Source: Candidatus Desulforudis audaxviator MP104C (GTDB taxonomy: Bacteria; Bacillota; Desulfotomaculia; Desulfotomaculales; Desulforudaceae). From it: 64,000 nt of DNA. The notes beneath the pieces are model-generated. The model searched no databases, had not been told where the DNA came from, and saw nothing but the letters and a program-made list of their open reading frames with translations. Shown here in pieces: positions 35,051-43,712 of this stretch. How positions within the stretch are numbered: the first letter of the stretch is position 1; each line of letters opens with the position of its first letter. Both the position numbers and the translations under genes were made by a program. The DNA lies in the NCBI RefSeq assembly GCF_000018425.1, contig NC_010424.1, positions 2,186,501 to 2,250,500 on the forward strand. Direction: 5' to 3'.

Positions 35051-36721
35051 TTGCGACGAAAATCAAACCGCCGGCTTGTCTTTGCCGCCTTATGCCTTTT
35101 GGCGGTCACCGCCGTTCTCGTCTGGACCCTGCGGGTGGGCTCACTGCAGGCTTACTTTTCGTTGCTTTCGCCGCCCGCCCAGCGCCACGCCGTGGTGGTC
35201 TACGGCGGGAGTTTCGCGGCCTGCGCCGCCGCCTACCAGGCCGCGGCCCACCTGCCGCCCGGCCAAACCGTCCTCATGGTCGTGCCGGAGAGCGCGCTCG
35301 GCGGTGTCGGCACCGTGGGCGGCCAGAATTTCTTCGACATCCGCAACTGGCGCGGGGAGCCGCCCACCCGGGGCAGCTTCGCGCGTTGGTTCGCCGCGTT
35401 CGGGCAGGGCTACCCGACGGGCGAGATGAGCGAATTCCTGTATGCGGAAGTGGTCGGGGGTTTCCCAAATAAGGTGCGCGTGCTCTTCAATCACGAAATC
35501 GAGGCGGTGCACTTGGCGAAGGACAGCCGGGGCGTACAAAGCCGTGGCACCGGCGGCGGGCCCGAGAAGCTCGAGGCCGTCATTGTGCGTCCGGTGGCGC
35601 GCAACCCCGAAACGCAAGCGGTGGAGTGGACCGGCAGAGCCCGCACCTTCCACGGCGAAGTGTTCATCGACGCTTCCGACAACGGGCGGCTGGCGCGGCT
35701 GGCCGGGGTGCCCCTCTCCCCCGGGCGCGCCGACTGGGCCGGGGACGCGCACCAGCAGGCCGTCACCCTGATGTTCCAGGTCACCGGCGTCGAACCCCAG
35801 GCCGCCATCGCGTACCGGCACCCGGAAACCGGCAAGCCGGAGTTCTTTTACTTCCAGGAAGCCGATGGCAGCCGCCTGGGCTGGGGCGGCAAGGATTTCA
35901 CCGGCTACGACCCGGTGGTGGCCGCCTACAACGCCGGCGGTCACCGCTTCACCCTGAAAGGTTACAACATCGCCGAGGACACCCCCGGCCGGTGGTGGCT
36001 GAACATCCTGCTCATCCACGAGGTGAACGGGATGATGCAGGAGCTGGATCGGGGCACGGAGCGCTGGCCGGCCGCCGGGGCGGCGGCACCCGCCGAACTC
36101 GTCGCGGAAGACCAGTGGTCGGCCGACCGGGCCCACCGGGAGGCCCTGGCCGAACTGGAGCGGCCCCGCTTTCTGGAGGCCCTGCGCCGCTTCCCCGGCT
36201 TCGAGGGCGTGGCGCTGGTGCGGGGTGCCGACGGGCGGCCCGTGGTGGGTGAAGTCCTCTACGTGCGTGAGACCGCCCACGCCGTGCGGGAGAACGGCAC
36301 CTTCGCCCTCTTCGCGGACGCCGTGCGGGGGGCCGGGGACGGCCCCGGTACCGGTGCCGACCGCGACCTCCACTCCACACGGGTGGGCCTGGGCTTCTAC
36401 TACGTCGACATCAACGCCTACCGCAAGGGGGAGCCGGTTCAGACCCTGGAGACGCCGGCCAATCCGCACTACATCCCGTTCGCGACGCTGACCACACCCG
36501 CCGTGGAAAACCTCCTGCTCCCCGGCTACGCCCAGAGCACCTCCTCGGAGGCCTGGGCCTCGATGCGCGTCATTCCAAACCTCACCGTCTGCGGCGATGC
36601 CGCCGGCGCGGCTGCGGCTTACTGCGCCGCCAACAACAAATCCCCCGCCGCCCTCGGCCCCGAGGACATCCGGGAGATTCAAAACCAGCTCAAGGCCGCC
36701 GGCGCCCGCCTAGACAAATAG
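35051..36721 (+). CDS. Membrane-anchored FAD-dependent oxidoreductase, second copy
   Basis: About 556 residues from TTG 35051 with GGAGG nine bases upstream; the longer frame from 34934 lacks such a site. A basic N-terminus and one membrane helix (about 9-28) precede a dinucleotide-binding region reading HAVVVYGGSFAACAAAYQAA, then SALGGVGTVGGQNFFDIRNW. Middle and end share the layout of the oxidoreductase at 26032 (LNILLIHEVNG; FATLTTPAVENLLLPGYAQS; MRVIPNLTVCGDAAGAAAAY). The glycine motif departs from GxGxxG, so FAD binding is likely but less certain. Substrate unknown. A perfect palindrome lies 28 bases downstream. Confidence 0.8.
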   Translation: MRRKSNRRLVFAALCLLAVTAVLVWTLRVGSLQAYFSLLSPPAQRHAVVVYGGSFAACAAAYQAAAHLPPGQTVLMVVPESALGGVGTVGGQNFFDIRNWRGEPPTRGSFARWFAAFGQGYPTGEMSEFLYAEVVGGFPNKVRVLFNHEIEAVHLAKDSRGVQSRGTGGGPEKLEAVIVRPVARNPETQAVEWTGRARTFHGEVFIDASDNGRLARLAGVPLSPGRADWAGDAHQQAVTLMFQVTGVEPQAAIAYRHPETGKPEFFYFQEADGSRLGWGGKDFTGYDPVVAAYNAGGHRFTLKGYNIAEDTPGRWWLNILLIHEVNGMMQELDRGTERWPAAGAAAPAELVAEDQWSADRAHREALAELERPRFLEALRRFPGFEGVALVRGADGRPVVGEVLYVRETAHAVRENGTFALFADAVRGAGDGPGTGADRDLHSTRVGLGFYYVDINAYRKGEPVQTLETPANPHYIPFATLTTPAVENLLLPGYAQSTSSEAWASMRVIPNLTVCGDAAGAAAAYCAANNKSPAALGPEDIREIQNQLKAAGARLDK

Positions 36722-36748
36722 AAGCGGCCCTTCAGGCGGACCCACTCA

Positions 36749-36767
36749 GGTAAGCCCAGGGCTTACC
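36749..36767. terminator. Perfect 19-bp palindrome between convergent genes
   Basis: GGTAAGCCCAGGGCTTACC lies between the FAD oxidoreductase (plus) and the zinc-ribbon gene (minus). It could form a terminator hairpin for either strand or bind a dimeric protein; there is no T-run. Confidence 0.45.
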
Positions 36768-36779
36768 AAGCCTGCATGA

Positions 36780-36998
36780 TTACTCCACTCCCTGCCGTTT
36801 TTTCTCTTCCGGCATCCGGGACCCTTCCTGGCGTCCCGCAACCGTGACCCCCTCATCGTCTCCCGCAACCCGCTCTTCCACGGCGGTCGAGTGAACCACC
36901 ACGTGGCGGCAGACACCGCAGATCCAGGGCTTGGTGGCCTCGCTCATGGCCGCGGAATAATACACGGTACGGCATTTGGGGCAAAAATGGCGGTACAA
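36780..36998 (-). CDS. Small zinc-ribbon protein
   Basis: 72 residues. MYRHFCPKCRTVYYSAAMSE and WICGVCRHVVV give two CxxC pairs about 24 residues apart, a zinc ribbon, followed by a charged low-complexity tail. No family name recognised. It is divergent from the XRE regulator at 37162, and one of three copies of a shared 14-bp motif lies just upstream of it, so the regulator may control both genes. Confidence 0.65.
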   Translation of the reverse strand: MYRHFCPKCRTVYYSAAMSEATKPWICGVCRHVVVHSTAVEERVAGDDEGVTVAGRQEGSRMPEEKKRQGVE

Positions 36999-37047
36999 GG
37001 CTTTGGCACCACCTTGTAAAAGAATACATTGTTGTTGAGCATACTAC

Positions 37048-37145
37048 TACCAATGCGGCAGCTTTGTCAAGCCTTTACATGCCGTTTTGGTAGATCGCAT
37101 TGGGGCGTCGCCCCGGGGGTGGTAGAATACATACCAAAATGGCAG
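37048..37145. promoter_or_regulatory. Divergent promoter region with three copies of a 14-bp operator motif
   Basis: Copies: TACCAATGCGGCAG (37048-37061), its inverse form GCCGTTTTGGTA (37081-37092) and TACCAAAATGGCAG (37132-37145). A sigma-A-like promoter for the XRE gene, TTGGGG, 17 bases, TAGAAT (ending near 37128), lies between the inner copies. Confidence 0.6.
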
Positions 37146-37161
37146 AAAACCGGGGGTAAGC

Positions 37162-37449
37162 ATGCTGGAAGACCGATTGCGAAAAGCCCGCGAGGCCCGG
37201 GGGTGGACCCAGTCACAACTGGCGGCCAAACTGAATGTTTCGGATGCAACCATCAGCCGCTATGAGAAGGGCCTGCGCTATCCCGATATAGAGACGTTGA
37301 AGCGCCTGGCCCTTGTGCTGGAAACCTCGGTCGATTACCTGGTCGGGGAGAAGCCCGACGATCCCGACGAAAAACTGCCCCCGGAAGCCCGGCGCTGCCT
37401 TGAGGAATTCCGGAGTTTTCTCAGGCACAAGTACCTTTCCAAGGATTAG
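37162..37449 (+). CDS. XRE family transcriptional regulator
   Basis: 95 residues. N-terminal helix-turn-helix of the Cro/CI type: LRKAREARGWTQSQLAAKLN, VSDATISRYEKGLRYPDIET, LKRLALVLETSVDYLVGE, then an acidic linker and a C-terminal helix (EARRCLEEFRSFLRHKYL). Resembles SinR/ImmR-type regulators. It should bind the repeated motif upstream of itself and of the divergent zinc-ribbon gene. ATG at 37162 with GGGGG upstream. Confidence 0.9.
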   Translation: MLEDRLRKAREARGWTQSQLAAKLNVSDATISRYEKGLRYPDIETLKRLALVLETSVDYLVGEKPDDPDEKLPPEARRCLEEFRSFLRHKYLSKD

Positions 37450-37535
37450 TTGGGTTTTTGGGATCAGTTTGCAAGTCATTCTATTGGGGCACACCGAGAG
37501 ACAGGTAATCACTGATAGTTATGAAGTCTTTGGGA

Positions 37536-38426
37536 TTATGACCCCCGGTTACGGAAGGCGATGCTGAGGGCGTTCAGAAACTGGTCGGCGGTGGTGCCGC
37601 CGTCCACCCGGTAAATAAGGTGCTGTCCGGGATAGTTCAACCGGTACCCCTCCACGTACAGATACCGGTACCCCGCTTCCAGGAGCAGCCGCTCGAGGTC
37701 CTCGTTCATCTGCCCGTACGGGGCGGCGAAGTCCACGGGCTCGATTCCCAGCCGCCGCAGTTCCAGAGACATCAGCTGGATGTCGGCCCAGACCCGGGCC
37801 AGATACTCCTCGCGGGTCTCGTAGCGGAACTCGCCCGCCAGCCACGCCTGGCCGGTGGTGAAGTAGACCCGCCGGCCCTGTGATCCGGCCGGGAGGAAAC
37901 GGTGCCCGTCGTGGGTATGCCCGCCGAACCCCCACAGCCCGGAGTTCAGCATAGTAAGCGTATCCTCCGCCGTCAGGTGGGGCAGCGACATCTCGGGGCG
38001 GGGATACGGCGAATACCACTTGGTGACCGGGAACATCACCGCCGGGCACTTATGCGCCACCAGGACCGGATGTCCTTTCAGGTAGACTCCCCGGTAGCCG
38101 TCGTCGAAGGTCAGGAGCACCGCCCGGGGCGGCACCTGCCCCTTGCCTTCCATATAAGCGTGAAACTCCTGCAGCGAGATGAAGTTGTAGCCCGCCTTCC
38201 GGGCGGCGACAACCATCGCTTCCAGATCGGCCGGCGCCACCACCGCCGGGTTCTTGATCCCGTCCGCCACCTCGTGCAGGGTGATCACGGCCACGCCCTT
38301 TCCGGCCAGTGTCCCCGCCTGGCCCGTCATCCCGTAACCGACCATTCCGAGCAGGAAAAGGCTGAGGAAAGCGACCACGCCCAGGGGTTTCGGGATCTTC
38401 AACCTTGTTTCGTCATGCTGCTGCAT
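37536..38426 (-). CDS. Secreted or anchored polysaccharide deacetylase family protein
   Basis: 296 residues from ATG 38426 with GGAGG seven bases upstream; the frame is open to 38507. One N-terminal membrane helix (LGVVAFLSLFLLGMVGYGMT), then a NodB-type domain: VITLHEVADG, VLLTFDDGYRGVYLKGHPVL (metal-binding Asp in TFDDG), GGHTHDGHRF (the HxxxH-like metal site appears as H-T-H-D-G-H) and FAAPYGQMNEDLERLLLEAG. It probably removes acetyl groups from peptidoglycan or a wall polysaccharide outside the membrane. Polymer not identified. Confidence 0.88.
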   Translation of the reverse strand: MQQHDETRLKIPKPLGVVAFLSLFLLGMVGYGMTGQAGTLAGKGVAVITLHEVADGIKNPAVVAPADLEAMVVAARKAGYNFISLQEFHAYMEGKGQVPPRAVLLTFDDGYRGVYLKGHPVLVAHKCPAVMFPVTKWYSPYPRPEMSLPHLTAEDTLTMLNSGLWGFGGHTHDGHRFLPAGSQGRRVYFTTGQAWLAGEFRYETREEYLARVWADIQLMSLELRRLGIEPVDFAAPYGQMNEDLERLLLEAGYRYLYVEGYRLNYPGQHLIYRVDGGTTADQFLNALSIAFRNRGS

Positions 38427-38561
38427 TGCCGCGCCTCCATCAACTGCTGGATTTCCTGCATATGAATTACGCCCCATGAAAGGTCTTTCCTGCTTCCCTT
38501 GCCGCATTTTCCCGGAGAGTCACACCCTCAAAAGCTTGTGCGCAGACAGGCAAACAGACGA

Positions 38562-38589
38562 GGCCCCCTCTCCAACCGGGGAGGGGGCC
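38562..38589. terminator. GC hairpin downstream of vapC
   Basis: 9-bp stem GGCCCCCTC / GAGGGGGCC with a 10-base loop, 28 bases past the vapC stop. No clear T-run. Confidence 0.45.
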
Positions 38590-38616
38590 CGCTTAAGGCG
38601 CTTTCGGCCCCCGCTG

Positions 38617-39075
38617 CTATGCGGTGAAGTCATCCAGGCAAAAGAAGGGCAAGTCCGCCACCCCGGCCCAAGACCGGTCGTTTCCGACCGCCGCCCGACA
38701 CCCGGAAACAACGCCCGTGGCCACAGTCAACGCATCGGGGAGCTTCAGGCCGCTCTCCGCCCGCAGCCGCACGGCCTTATAGCCGATCTCCCGCGAAACC
38801 GGAACGACCTCCACGTTGGGAAACCGGCTGAGAAACAGCCGTATCAGGTTGACGGCTTCCTCATTCCCGCTTCTCATCGGACCCACCAGCAGTTCCACTT
38901 CCGTAACCACGGATAGAACCAATTCGATCTCCCTTTGTTCCGCCAGGTGGAAAAAGGGCCTCAGGGTCTTTTCATACCGGGGAACCCGATTCAAAAAATA
39001 AATAACCGTGCTGGTGTCCGCAAGCAAGCGCCTGCGCTTCCGGACGGCTTCCAGAAAAGCATCTTCTACTCCCAT
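38617..39075 (-). CDS. PIN-domain toxin (VapC-like)
   Basis: 152 residues. PIN fold with acidic residues at the expected places: LLADTSTVIYFLNR (first Asp), SVVTEVELLVGP (Glu), GLKLPDALTVATGV (Asp) and a C-terminal VGNDRSWAG (Asp). VapC toxins are endoribonucleases, usually acting on tRNA or rRNA. The gene overlaps the AbrB-type antitoxin gene by 10 bases and is translated with it. Confidence 0.88.
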   Translation of the reverse strand: MGVEDAFLEAVRKRRRLLADTSTVIYFLNRVPRYEKTLRPFFHLAEQREIELVLSVVTEVELLVGPMRSGNEEAVNLIRLFLSRFPNVEVVPVSREIGYKAVRLRAESGLKLPDALTVATGVVSGCRAAVGNDRSWAGVADLPFFCLDDFTA

Positions 39076-39308
39076 GCTTCACGCTCTTTCCGGATATACT
39101 CGTCAACCTCTTCTTTCGACGCGCCGTACACACCCTGCAAAGCATCCACCAGCAAATCGGTATAGCTTTGGGCGGGGTTTGAAATCACCATTTTGCCGTT
39201 TTCCAGCTTCACCATCAGCTTGGCCCCGGGCTGCAAATCCAGTGCCCGGAAAATTTCCATCGGTATGGTTATTTGTCGCTTGCTGGAAACCCTGACGATA
39301 GACTGCAC
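39066..39308 (-). CDS. AbrB/MazE-type antitoxin
   Basis: 80 residues from GTG 39308 with GGAGGTGG eight bases upstream. N-terminal swapped-hairpin AbrB fold: VRVSSKRQITIPMEIFRALD, LQPGAKLMVKLENGKMVI, then a helical C-terminal part (LLVDALQGVYGASKEEVDEY) that should wrap the PIN toxin. It binds its own promoter in such systems. Confidence 0.88.
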   Translation of the reverse strand: MQSIVRVSSKRQITIPMEIFRALDLQPGAKLMVKLENGKMVISNPAQSYTDLLVDALQGVYGASKEEVDEYIRKEREAWE

Positions 39309-39345
39309 TATCTTCCACCTCCATGAAACTATCATGTCTTACCGG

Positions 39346-39375
39346 ATTATATCACGGCCAAGAAATCCTCGGCAA
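39346..39375 (-). promoter_or_regulatory. Promoter of the AbrB-PIN operon
   Basis: TTGCCG, 18 bases, TATAAT with a TG one base before the -10 (TGATATAAT), on the minus strand about 40 bases before the antitoxin. Confidence 0.65.
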
Positions 39376-39815
39376 TACCAAGCGCTATACCAGCGTTTTG
39401 CGTTGTAAGCATTTTTGGTCCCGACATCACCTGCTGGCAGATTCTGATTGGAGCGCACGCCGCGATCACCGGGGCCACCCTGCTTACACTTTTCCGGAGT
39501 TAAAGATTTCGGCGCCGGGTCCCCCTCTTTCCCTTTTTTCTTCATAAAAGGGATTGCACTGTTGCCGAATTCGGCCTAAATTGTTACCAAACGATGAAGA
39601 GTTTACCACTATCCACGATCCAGCGATCCAACCTAAATCGAAAGATCAGGAGGGTGAGCGCCGCCTACTCAACTACTCAACTACTTAACTAGACTCTGCT
39701 GAAAAATACTTTGCGTGCCGTGTGCTGTACCGGGGCATTATCTTCGGTCACTGTGTCCGCAGTGCCCCGATATGGCCCGACTGCTCAACCCAACCAAAAA
39801 GGAGTGTTGCCCGAG
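39376..39815. other. Intergenic region before the first SLH subtilase
   Basis: No gene is supported. Near the end, CGGGGCA (about 39734) and TGCCCCG (about 39762) could pair across a loop of about 20 bases in the subtilase leader. No known riboswitch was recognised. Confidence 0.5.
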
Positions 39816-42803
39816 ATGATTTACCAAGGAGCGCGCCGGCGGTGGCTGGTGCTGGTGATCACCGCGATCTTTGTTTTAAGCCTGGCCCTGCCAGCCGCGG
39901 CCGCCGGGCCGGACCGGGTGAAGCCCGGAGCGGGCGGGGAACCGCCGGGCGACTTTGTGCCCGGAGAGGTAATCGTCAAGTTCAAGGAGGGTGTGCGGGC
40001 GGCCGCGACGATGCAGACCCTGGCGGCCAAGCACCGGGCGTTCGGGCTGGCCGCGGTGCGGGTGCTGCCCTACGAGGCCGCGCTGTTCACCACCACGACC
40101 GATGTAACGGCGGCGGTGGCCGCCCTGCAGCGCGACCCGCGGGTCGAGTTCGCCCAGCCGAACTACATCTACCGCGCCCTTGGCGCCCCCGACGATCCGC
40201 TGTGGGACCAGCAGTGGGGGATGCATGCCTCTGACGGGCCGCCCCCGCACCACCCTCACGGCGTACGGGCGCTGGAGGCCTGGACACACACCAAGGGCTC
40301 GGCCGACATTGTGGTCGCCGTGATCGACACCGGAATCGACTACACTCACGAGGACTTAGCGGCCAACATGTGGACCAACCCGGGTGAAATCCTCGGGGAT
40401 AGAATCGACAACGACGGTAACAGCTTTGTGGACGACTACTATGGTTATGATTTCATCGGAGCAAATGCCCGCAACCCCCAACCGGACTCCGACCCGCTGG
40501 ACGATGACGGTCACGGCACCCACGTGGCCGGGATTGTAGCCGCCACGGCGAACAACGCCAAGGGCATCGCCGGCACCGCCCCGGGTGTGCGGCTCATGGC
40601 GGTGAAGGCGCTTGACTCCGGAGGCTTCGGCACCACTGCCGCCATCGTAAACGCTATTAATTACGCGGCCACTAACGGGGCGCAGGTGGTGAACATGAGC
40701 TTTGGTGGGACAGGGTTTGACCCCCTGCAGTATAAAGCCATCGCCGCGCACCCGGGGGTACTCTTCGTAGCTGCGGCCGGGAACGGCGGATCTGATGGCA
40801 TTGGTGACAACAACGACACTAACCCCGTCTCCCCGGCCAGCTTCACCATTGATTGGAACATTGATACAAATGACGATGGAACCTCTGAACACTTCCCGGC
40901 CCTGCCCCACCTCATAAGCGTAGCCGCCCTGGCTCCGAACGGCAACCTGACCACCTTCTCCAACTTCGGCGCCACCTCGGTTGACCTGGCCGCGCCGGGC
41001 GACGCGATCGTGAGTACGGTGCCGCAGTGGGACGGCACCCCTCCCTCTCCCTACGCCGCTTGGGACGGCACCTCGATGGCCGCGCCGTTTGTCGCCGCCG
41101 GCGGGGCGTTGGTCCTTTCGCTGCGCCCCGACCTGGCACCCGCGAGCGTGATCGACCTGCTCAACAACAACGTCACCGAGTTGGCTTCCGCCCTGACCGG
41201 TAAAGTGGCCTCGGGCGGCACCCTCAACCTGGCCCGAGCCCTGGCCGCCGTCCCGCCGGGCGTGAAAAGCACTGTACCGGCGCATGGTGCCACCGGGGTA
41301 GCGGTCAACACCAACATCACCGTCACCTTCAGCGAAAGCGTGACCAAAGGGGTCTACTTCGACGGCATCACCATCAGCGGTGGCGGGACAACGGTGAGCC
41401 ACACCTACGGCCTCAGCGGCAGCATGCTCACCTTGAACCCGGACGCCAACCTGGCCCACAGTACGGTTTATACCGTCACGATCCCGGCCGGGGCGGTCCA
41501 AGACGCCGCCGGCAACCCGTCAGACGCCCACAGCTTCAGCTTCACTACCCAGGCCGCAGGCGGCGGAGGCGGCGGCGGCGGTGGAGCGCCCGCCCCTCCG
41601 GCACCTCCGGAAGCACCGGGACCACCGGCCGGCACTGGTGAATTCACCGCCACCGGCGGGGCGCAAAGTGTGAGTCTCCTGGACGGCCAAGTAACCCTGG
41701 ACCTCCCGGCCGGCGCCCTGCCCGAAGGGGCGAAGGTCACCGTCACGCTGGCCGCCGACACCCCGGAGAATCTCCCGGCCGGCGCCAAAGCGGTCAGCGC
41801 GGTGTTCAGCTTTAAGAGTACCGCACCTCTGGCCAAACCGGTCCGGGTCTCCATCCGGTACGAGGCGGACAAACTGGGCGGCCTCGACCCGCAGGCGCTG
41901 ATGGTCTTCCGGGAGAACCCGGACGGCACCTGGCAAAGAGTGGGTGGCAAACTCGACCGCGCCGCCCAGGCGGTTGTGGTCGAGCTCGACGGCTTCTCCA
42001 GCTACACCGTCCTCGGTACGCCGAAGACCTTCGGGGACATCAAGGGCCACTGGGCGCAAGCCGACATCGAACTGCTGGCGGCCCGCGGCCTGGTCCAGGG
42101 CCGGGCGGCCGGTAAGTTCGCCCCCGGAGCGCCGGTGACCCGGGCCGAGATGGCCGCGCTCTTAGTACGGCTGACCGGTGCAAAGGAAGTAACTCCGGCG
42201 CAGCCGGCCTTCACCGACGTAGCCCCCGGTGCCTGGTACTACAGTGCAATCGAAACGGCTGTCCGGGCCGGACTGTTCAAGGGCTACGCCGACGGCAGCT
42301 TCCAGCCCGACGCCACCCTAACCCGCGAGCAACTGGCGGCGCTGGCCGTACGCCTTACCGGAGCTGCGACCGGCACGACCCAACTACCCTTCGCCGACCG
42401 GGCCGCCATCGCCCCCTGGGCCGAGGAAGCGGTCGCCGCCGCCTACGCCCAAGGGCTGCTGCGCGGCGTCTCCGACACCGAGTTTGCCCCGCAAATGTCG
42501 GTGACCCGGGCCCAGGCCGCGACCATCATGGTCCGGCTGGCCGAAAGGAAGGGGCTGTTCGAGGTAACGATCACGGCTACCGGCACCCTGGTGTGGAACA
42601 CGCTGGTCGGCGGCTTCTGGGAACTGGCCGCCGACCAGGAAACCTACGTGCTCCTGCCCGACCCGCGGCACAAAGCGGCCGCGGCCCAACTGAAGCAGTT
42701 CGAGAACCAGGAGATCACCGTGACCGGCTACATTCAGACCGGACCGAACATCTACATGCGCGGCCCGCTGCTCCGCATCCTGAATGTTACCCCAACCGGG
42801 TAA
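39816..42803 (+). CDS. Surface subtilisin-like protease with SLH domains
   Basis: 995 residues from ATG 39816, AAGGAG 11 bases upstream, followed by a signal peptide (RRRWLVLVITAIFVLSLALP). Order: I9-like propeptide (GEVIVKFKEGVRAAATMQTL), S8 catalytic domain with Asp in AVIDTGIDYTHEDL, His in DDDGHGTHVAGIVAA, Asn in AAAGNGGSDG and Ser in WDGTSMAAPFVAAGG; a Big_5 Ig-like domain (STVPAHGATGVAVNTNITVT); a Gly/Pro linker; a ZU5-like domain (VTLDLPAGALPEGAKVTVTL); three SLH repeats; and an approximately 80-residue C-terminal beta domain. Intact active site, so an active wall-bound protease is expected. Targets unknown. Confidence 0.93.
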   Translation: MIYQGARRRWLVLVITAIFVLSLALPAAAAGPDRVKPGAGGEPPGDFVPGEVIVKFKEGVRAAATMQTLAAKHRAFGLAAVRVLPYEAALFTTTTDVTAAVAALQRDPRVEFAQPNYIYRALGAPDDPLWDQQWGMHASDGPPPHHPHGVRALEAWTHTKGSADIVVAVIDTGIDYTHEDLAANMWTNPGEILGDRIDNDGNSFVDDYYGYDFIGANARNPQPDSDPLDDDGHGTHVAGIVAATANNAKGIAGTAPGVRLMAVKALDSGGFGTTAAIVNAINYAATNGAQVVNMSFGGTGFDPLQYKAIAAHPGVLFVAAAGNGGSDGIGDNNDTNPVSPASFTIDWNIDTNDDGTSEHFPALPHLISVAALAPNGNLTTFSNFGATSVDLAAPGDAIVSTVPQWDGTPPSPYAAWDGTSMAAPFVAAGGALVLSLRPDLAPASVIDLLNNNVTELASALTGKVASGGTLNLARALAAVPPGVKSTVPAHGATGVAVNTNITVTFSESVTKGVYFDGITISGGGTTVSHTYGLSGSMLTLNPDANLAHSTVYTVTIPAGAVQDAAGNPSDAHSFSFTTQAAGGGGGGGGGAPAPPAPPEAPGPPAGTGEFTATGGAQSVSLLDGQVTLDLPAGALPEGAKVTVTLAADTPENLPAGAKAVSAVFSFKSTAPLAKPVRVSIRYEADKLGGLDPQALMVFRENPDGTWQRVGGKLDRAAQAVVVELDGFSSYTVLGTPKTFGDIKGHWAQADIELLAARGLVQGRAAGKFAPGAPVTRAEMAALLVRLTGAKEVTPAQPAFTDVAPGAWYYSAIETAVRAGLFKGYADGSFQPDATLTREQLAALAVRLTGAATGTTQLPFADRAAIAPWAEEAVAAAYAQGLLRGVSDTEFAPQMSVTRAQAATIMVRLAERKGLFEVTITATGTLVWNTLVGGFWELAADQETYVLLPDPRHKAAAAQLKQFENQEITVTGYIQTGPNIYMRGPLLRILNVTPTG

Positions 42804-42836
42804 TCGGTCGTCAGTAGTTGGTAGTCAGTCGTTAAA

Positions 42837-42866
42837 AGCCCCCGGTGTAAACACCGGGGGCTTTTT
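42837..42866 (+). terminator. Intrinsic terminator of the first SLH subtilase
   Basis: 11-bp stem AGCCCCCGGTG / CACCGGGGGCT with a 4-base loop and TTTTTG, 34 bases after the stop. Confidence 0.9.
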
Positions 42867-42977
42867 GTTACCGCATAGCAGGGGAATGAACCAACCCCGA
42901 ACCCTTCGTGTCCTTCGTGGATATATTCTCTGCCTCGAAGCTTTCGCCCACCGGGCCTTTTATGGTGGCATGGACCT

Positions 42978-43363
42978 ATGGATTACCCGGAAATGAGGTT
43001 GGATCGTGTGAAGGTTGTTTATTTTGGAAATGATGCCCGCAAACAACAATTGGAGCAGGAGCTTGACCGAATATTGACCATACTTAAACGGCAAAACCAG
43101 GACATTAAGAAAATAATCCTTTTTGGTTCATCTATAGACGGCCGCATCGGAAAAAGCAGCGATATTGACCTATTGGATCGTGAAAGACACCAAAAAGCGC
43201 TTTTTCGACCGTGTTTGATGAAATAACCGCCAGCATTGAACCAAAAGTTGTCGTGAATATACTGGTGTATACCCCTGATGAATTGAGCGCTTCTTTGGAG
43301 GTCAACTCCTTCATTAGGCAAGTGGTCGAGAAAGGAAGGGTGATCTATGAGGCCCAGACCTGA
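42978..43363 (+). pseudogene. Frameshifted MNT-type nucleotidyltransferase (antitoxin of a HEPN-MNT pair)
   Basis: The first about 70 codons read as a minimal nucleotidyltransferase with the motif IILFGSSIDGRIGKSSDIDL. The frame then fails. Reading on in other frames restores family sequence: IVKDTKKRFFDRV, then FDEITASIEPKVVVNILVYT and FIRQVVEKGRVIYEAQT up to the stop at 43363. At least two frameshifts are needed, after the DIDL motif and near 43215. In intact systems the MNT enzyme AMPylates and silences the HEPN toxin. It is AT-rich compared with the neighbouring subtilase. Confidence 0.78.
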
Positions 43364-43529
43364 GGCCGAAGGTAAACGCTGGCTGAGGCAAGCCGAGTTT
43401 GATTTCAGCGACGCCAGATTTACTTATGACGGCAAAAGATACAATCTGGCCTGTTTTCTTGCGCAGCAAGCAGCCGAAAAAGCTTTAAAAGCGTTCCTTA
43501 TTTTGAAGTCCCAAAGTCTCATCCAATAA
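43347..43529 (+). pseudogene. Truncated HEPN-domain toxin
   Basis: 60 residues matching the N-terminal half of HEPN proteins: GKRWLRQAEFDFSDARFTYD and NLACFLAQQAAEKALKAFLI, then a premature TAA. Intact members are about 120-130 residues and carry an RxxxxH ribonuclease motif in the missing part. It overlaps the MNT remnant, as in working modules. Confidence 0.72.
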
Positions 43530-43581
43530 AAACCGGTACTCCCCTGTGTATGTCTTTACAAGTGACCCACCTTGTTGTTAA

Positions 43582-43705
43582 GGTGTAGTCCACCGTGGCG
43601 CCCAGGGTCTCGCCTACGAAGCGCAGGGGGACGAAGGTGCGGCCGGGCGGGACGACCACGGGGGCGCAAGTCGATGGCCGCTGTTTGCCCGCCAACAAGA
43701 TGCAG
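43582..43705 (-). pseudogene. Fragment of a copper-amine-oxidase stalk domain
   Basis: Minus-strand reading gives VVVPPGRTFVPLRFVGETLG followed by ATVDYT and then degrades. This is the VxLRxxxExLGA repeat found in the two copper-amine-oxidase-domain proteins at 49588 and 52304. No start or remaining gene is present, so it is a relic of a lost third copy. Confidence 0.65.
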
Positions 43706-43712
43706 CCGGACG

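Noticed and set aside
39376-39815. Cyclic-di-GMP or other riboswitch in the subtilase leader
   Set aside because: The conserved cores of known classes were looked for and not found; only one simple stem is possible.
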